A stretch of DNA of 15,091 bases from JBEEOW01 sp041191405 (lineage in GTDB: Bacteria; Bacteroidota; Bacteroidia; Cytophagales; UBA9547): assembly GCA_041191405.1 (NCBI GenBank), contig JBEEOW010000053.1:1-15091 (forward strand), given 5' to 3'. The position numbers and the translations under genes were made by a program. This document shows, piece after piece, positions 14,150 through 15,091 of this stretch. Every line of letters starts with the position of its first letter. The stretch's first letter is position 1. Below the pieces are notes generated by a model that was given only the letters and a program-made list of their open reading frames with translations, was not told where the DNA came from and searched no databases.

Positions 14150-14725
14150 TCAATTAATAGCACTCTCTTTCCTTATTTTACTTAAAAATTCTGGTGTTAT
14201 TCCTAGAAACGATGCAATTTGTGTATTGGGTAATCGATTAACTAAGTTCGGATAATTTTCCAGAAAACTTTCATAACGTTCATTTGCATTAGAACTAAAA
14301 ATTTGAAAAATACGATTTTGAAGTTCAATATATTTGTCTTCGATAATTACACGAAAATTTCTGTCAAATTTTGGATAATTTGTATATAAATACCAAAGAT
14401 CACCTTTAGATATTTGAAGTATGACAGAAGGTTCAACTGCTTCAATAAATAATTTAGATGGTCGTTCTTTATGTAAGCTATCAATGTCTGTAATCCAGTC
14501 GTTCTCAGCAGTAAATAATAAGTTATGTTCTTTACCAAAATTATCAACACAATAAGTTTTAAAACAACCTTCTACTACATAACTAAAATATTTGCATATA
14601 TCTCCTTCTTGTAAAATATATTGTTTCCGTTTAATTTTTCGCTCCGTAATACAATTTTTCAATGCCACTTTTTCTTTATCTTCTAAAGGAAGGTATTTTT
14701 CAAAATATTTTATAACATTTTCCAT
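14150..14725 (-). CDS. Crp/Fnr-family transcriptional regulator
   Basis: This 191-residue protein has an N-terminal cyclic-nucleotide-binding-like beta barrel (about residues 20-110, with KRKQYILQEGDICKYFSYVVEG and LLFTAENDWITDI). A dimerisation helix follows, then a compact C-terminal helix-turn-helix (LPNTQIASFLGITPEFLSKIRKE, about 165-188) of the short form common in Bacteroidota. There are no Fnr-type cysteine clusters, and I cannot identify a conserved cAMP phosphate-binding arginine with confidence, so the ligand is unknown. The ATG at 14723-14725 lies about 55 bases downstream of a consensus promoter's predicted start. The oxidoreductase gene downstream on the same strand, with palindromic sites between, is a likely target; such regulators often sit next to oxidoreductase genes. 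Confidence 0.92.
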   Translation of the reverse strand: MENVIKYFEKYLPLEDKEKVALKNCITERKIKRKQYILQEGDICKYFSYVVEGCFKTYCVDNFGKEHNLLFTAENDWITDIDSLHKERPSKLFIEAVEPSVILQISKGDLWYLYTNYPKFDRNFRVIIEDKYIELQNRIFQIFSSNANERYESFLENYPNLVNRLPNTQIASFLGITPEFLSKIRKESAIN

Positions 14726-14786
14726 TTAATCTATTTCATTTATTAATATTAAATATTAAAGTCTTTTTGTCGAAAAACTTATTAAA

Positions 14787-14818
14787 CAAACCTACCTAAA
14801 ACCTTATTAAATTACAAA
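14787..14818 (-). promoter_or_regulatory. Consensus Bacteroidota promoter for the Crp-like gene
   Basis: On the minus strand TTTG (complement of 14815-14818) and TAGGTTTG (complement of 14787-14794) are 20 bases apart, an exact match to TTTG-N19-21-TAnnTTTG. Transcription should begin near 14780, about 55 bases before the ATG at 14725. Confidence 0.65.
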
Positions 14819-14936
14819 AAACTATATTTATATTACCTAAAAAGGTGACATTAACTTCAATTTATTTAATTATCAACATGTTGTTTTAGGTCTAGACATC
14901 TAATATCAGGGAAAAATCAATTCTTTAGTAGAAATC

Positions 14937-14967
14937 AAAAGCCGTACGAATACTATTCATACGGCTC
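14937..14967 (-). terminator. GC-rich hairpin, terminator or intron-domain-V-like
   Basis: On the minus strand GAGCCGTATGAA and TTCGTACGGCT form an 11-bp stem (one G-U), with a small AT loop, followed by TTTTGATTTC. It is much richer in GC than its surroundings. It can be read as the terminator of a minus-strand gene beyond the right edge. The bases GAGCCGTATG...CGTACGG also resemble domain V of bacterial group II introns, but the two-base bulge and GNRA loop are absent. Confidence 0.55.
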
Positions 14968-15091
14968 CTGACTTCCGCAAATTATTAGTAATCATTCTAA
15001 ATAATCTGTTAAAATGTTTATAATTAAGCAATTGCAATTTTTATTTGAGTGATTTTGGGTGTCCCAGAGTTGTTTTGTAGCTTTGAGAATG

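Larger units (their letters stand above)
14726..15091. other. Right-edge spacer
   Basis: Apart from the Crp-gene promoter and the GC-rich hairpin, this 366-base stretch holds no supported gene. On the minus strand all three frames entering from the right edge close between about 15040 and 14990, so a gene end from outside may reach in, but the true frame cannot be chosen. The stretch around 14737-14757 is a series of AT-only repeats. Confidence 0.4.

Noticed and set aside
14347..14550. Second minus-strand frame inside the Crp-like gene
   Set aside because: It overlaps the same strand of a well-conserved regulator in another frame and reads as a low-complexity shadow.
14990..15091. Possible C-terminus of a minus-strand gene at the right edge
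   Set aside because: All three frames give short plausible tails, so no frame can be preferred without more sequence.

Overview
The window looks like chromosomal DNA of a low-GC member of the Bacteroidota (Flavobacteriia- or Chitinophagia-like; the genus cannot be told from this). The support is a C-terminal type IX secretion (T9SS) sorting domain, Bacteroidota-type promoters (TTTG, 19-21 bases, TAnnTTTG), a DUF4783-nadC gene pair, a short Bacteroidota-style Crp-like regulator, and very AT-rich spacers. No rRNA, tRNA, CRISPR array or intact insertion sequence was seen.

Layout. Positions 1-1354 hold a minus-strand sulfotransferase, preceded by what looks like the C-terminal stump of a short-chain dehydrogenase whose stop lies 3 bases before the sulfotransferase ATG. 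Positions 1354-3003 are a minus-strand pair: a cysteine-motif lipoprotein followed by a probable outer-membrane barrel protein, closed by a strong terminator. A palindrome-rich divergent spacer separates them from a plus-strand T9SS-secreted adhesin-like protein (3173-5524). A bidirectional terminator then precedes two minus-strand housekeeping-type genes: a fused two-domain oligopeptide-type ABC ATPase and a DEDDy 3'-5' exonuclease. From 8366 the plus strand carries a membrane histidine-kinase-like protein with an eroded ATPase domain, coupled by ATGA overlap to a receiver-only response regulator. Next come a DUF4783 secreted protein, nadC (NAD synthesis) and a GNAT-like protein overlapping nadC by ATGA. 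A 375-base spacer follows with a relic reading frame and several inverted repeats. The right end is a minus-strand Crp-like regulator, a GxGxxG dinucleotide-binding oxidoreductase and a SnoaL/DUF4440-type lipoprotein.

The most interesting non-genic signals are these: two distant hairpins with the same 12-bp stem plan, the same 13-base loop length and two compensated base-pair changes; tandem CTAG-centred palindromes upstream of the oxidoreductase; a GC-rich hairpin near the right end that resembles group II intron domain V but lacks its bulge and GNRA loop; and a perfect terminator hairpin ending only 13 bases before the nadC ATG. The best candidate for an undescribed system is the kinase-like protein plus lone receiver pair, which may be a phosphotransfer module rather than an ordinary two-component system.
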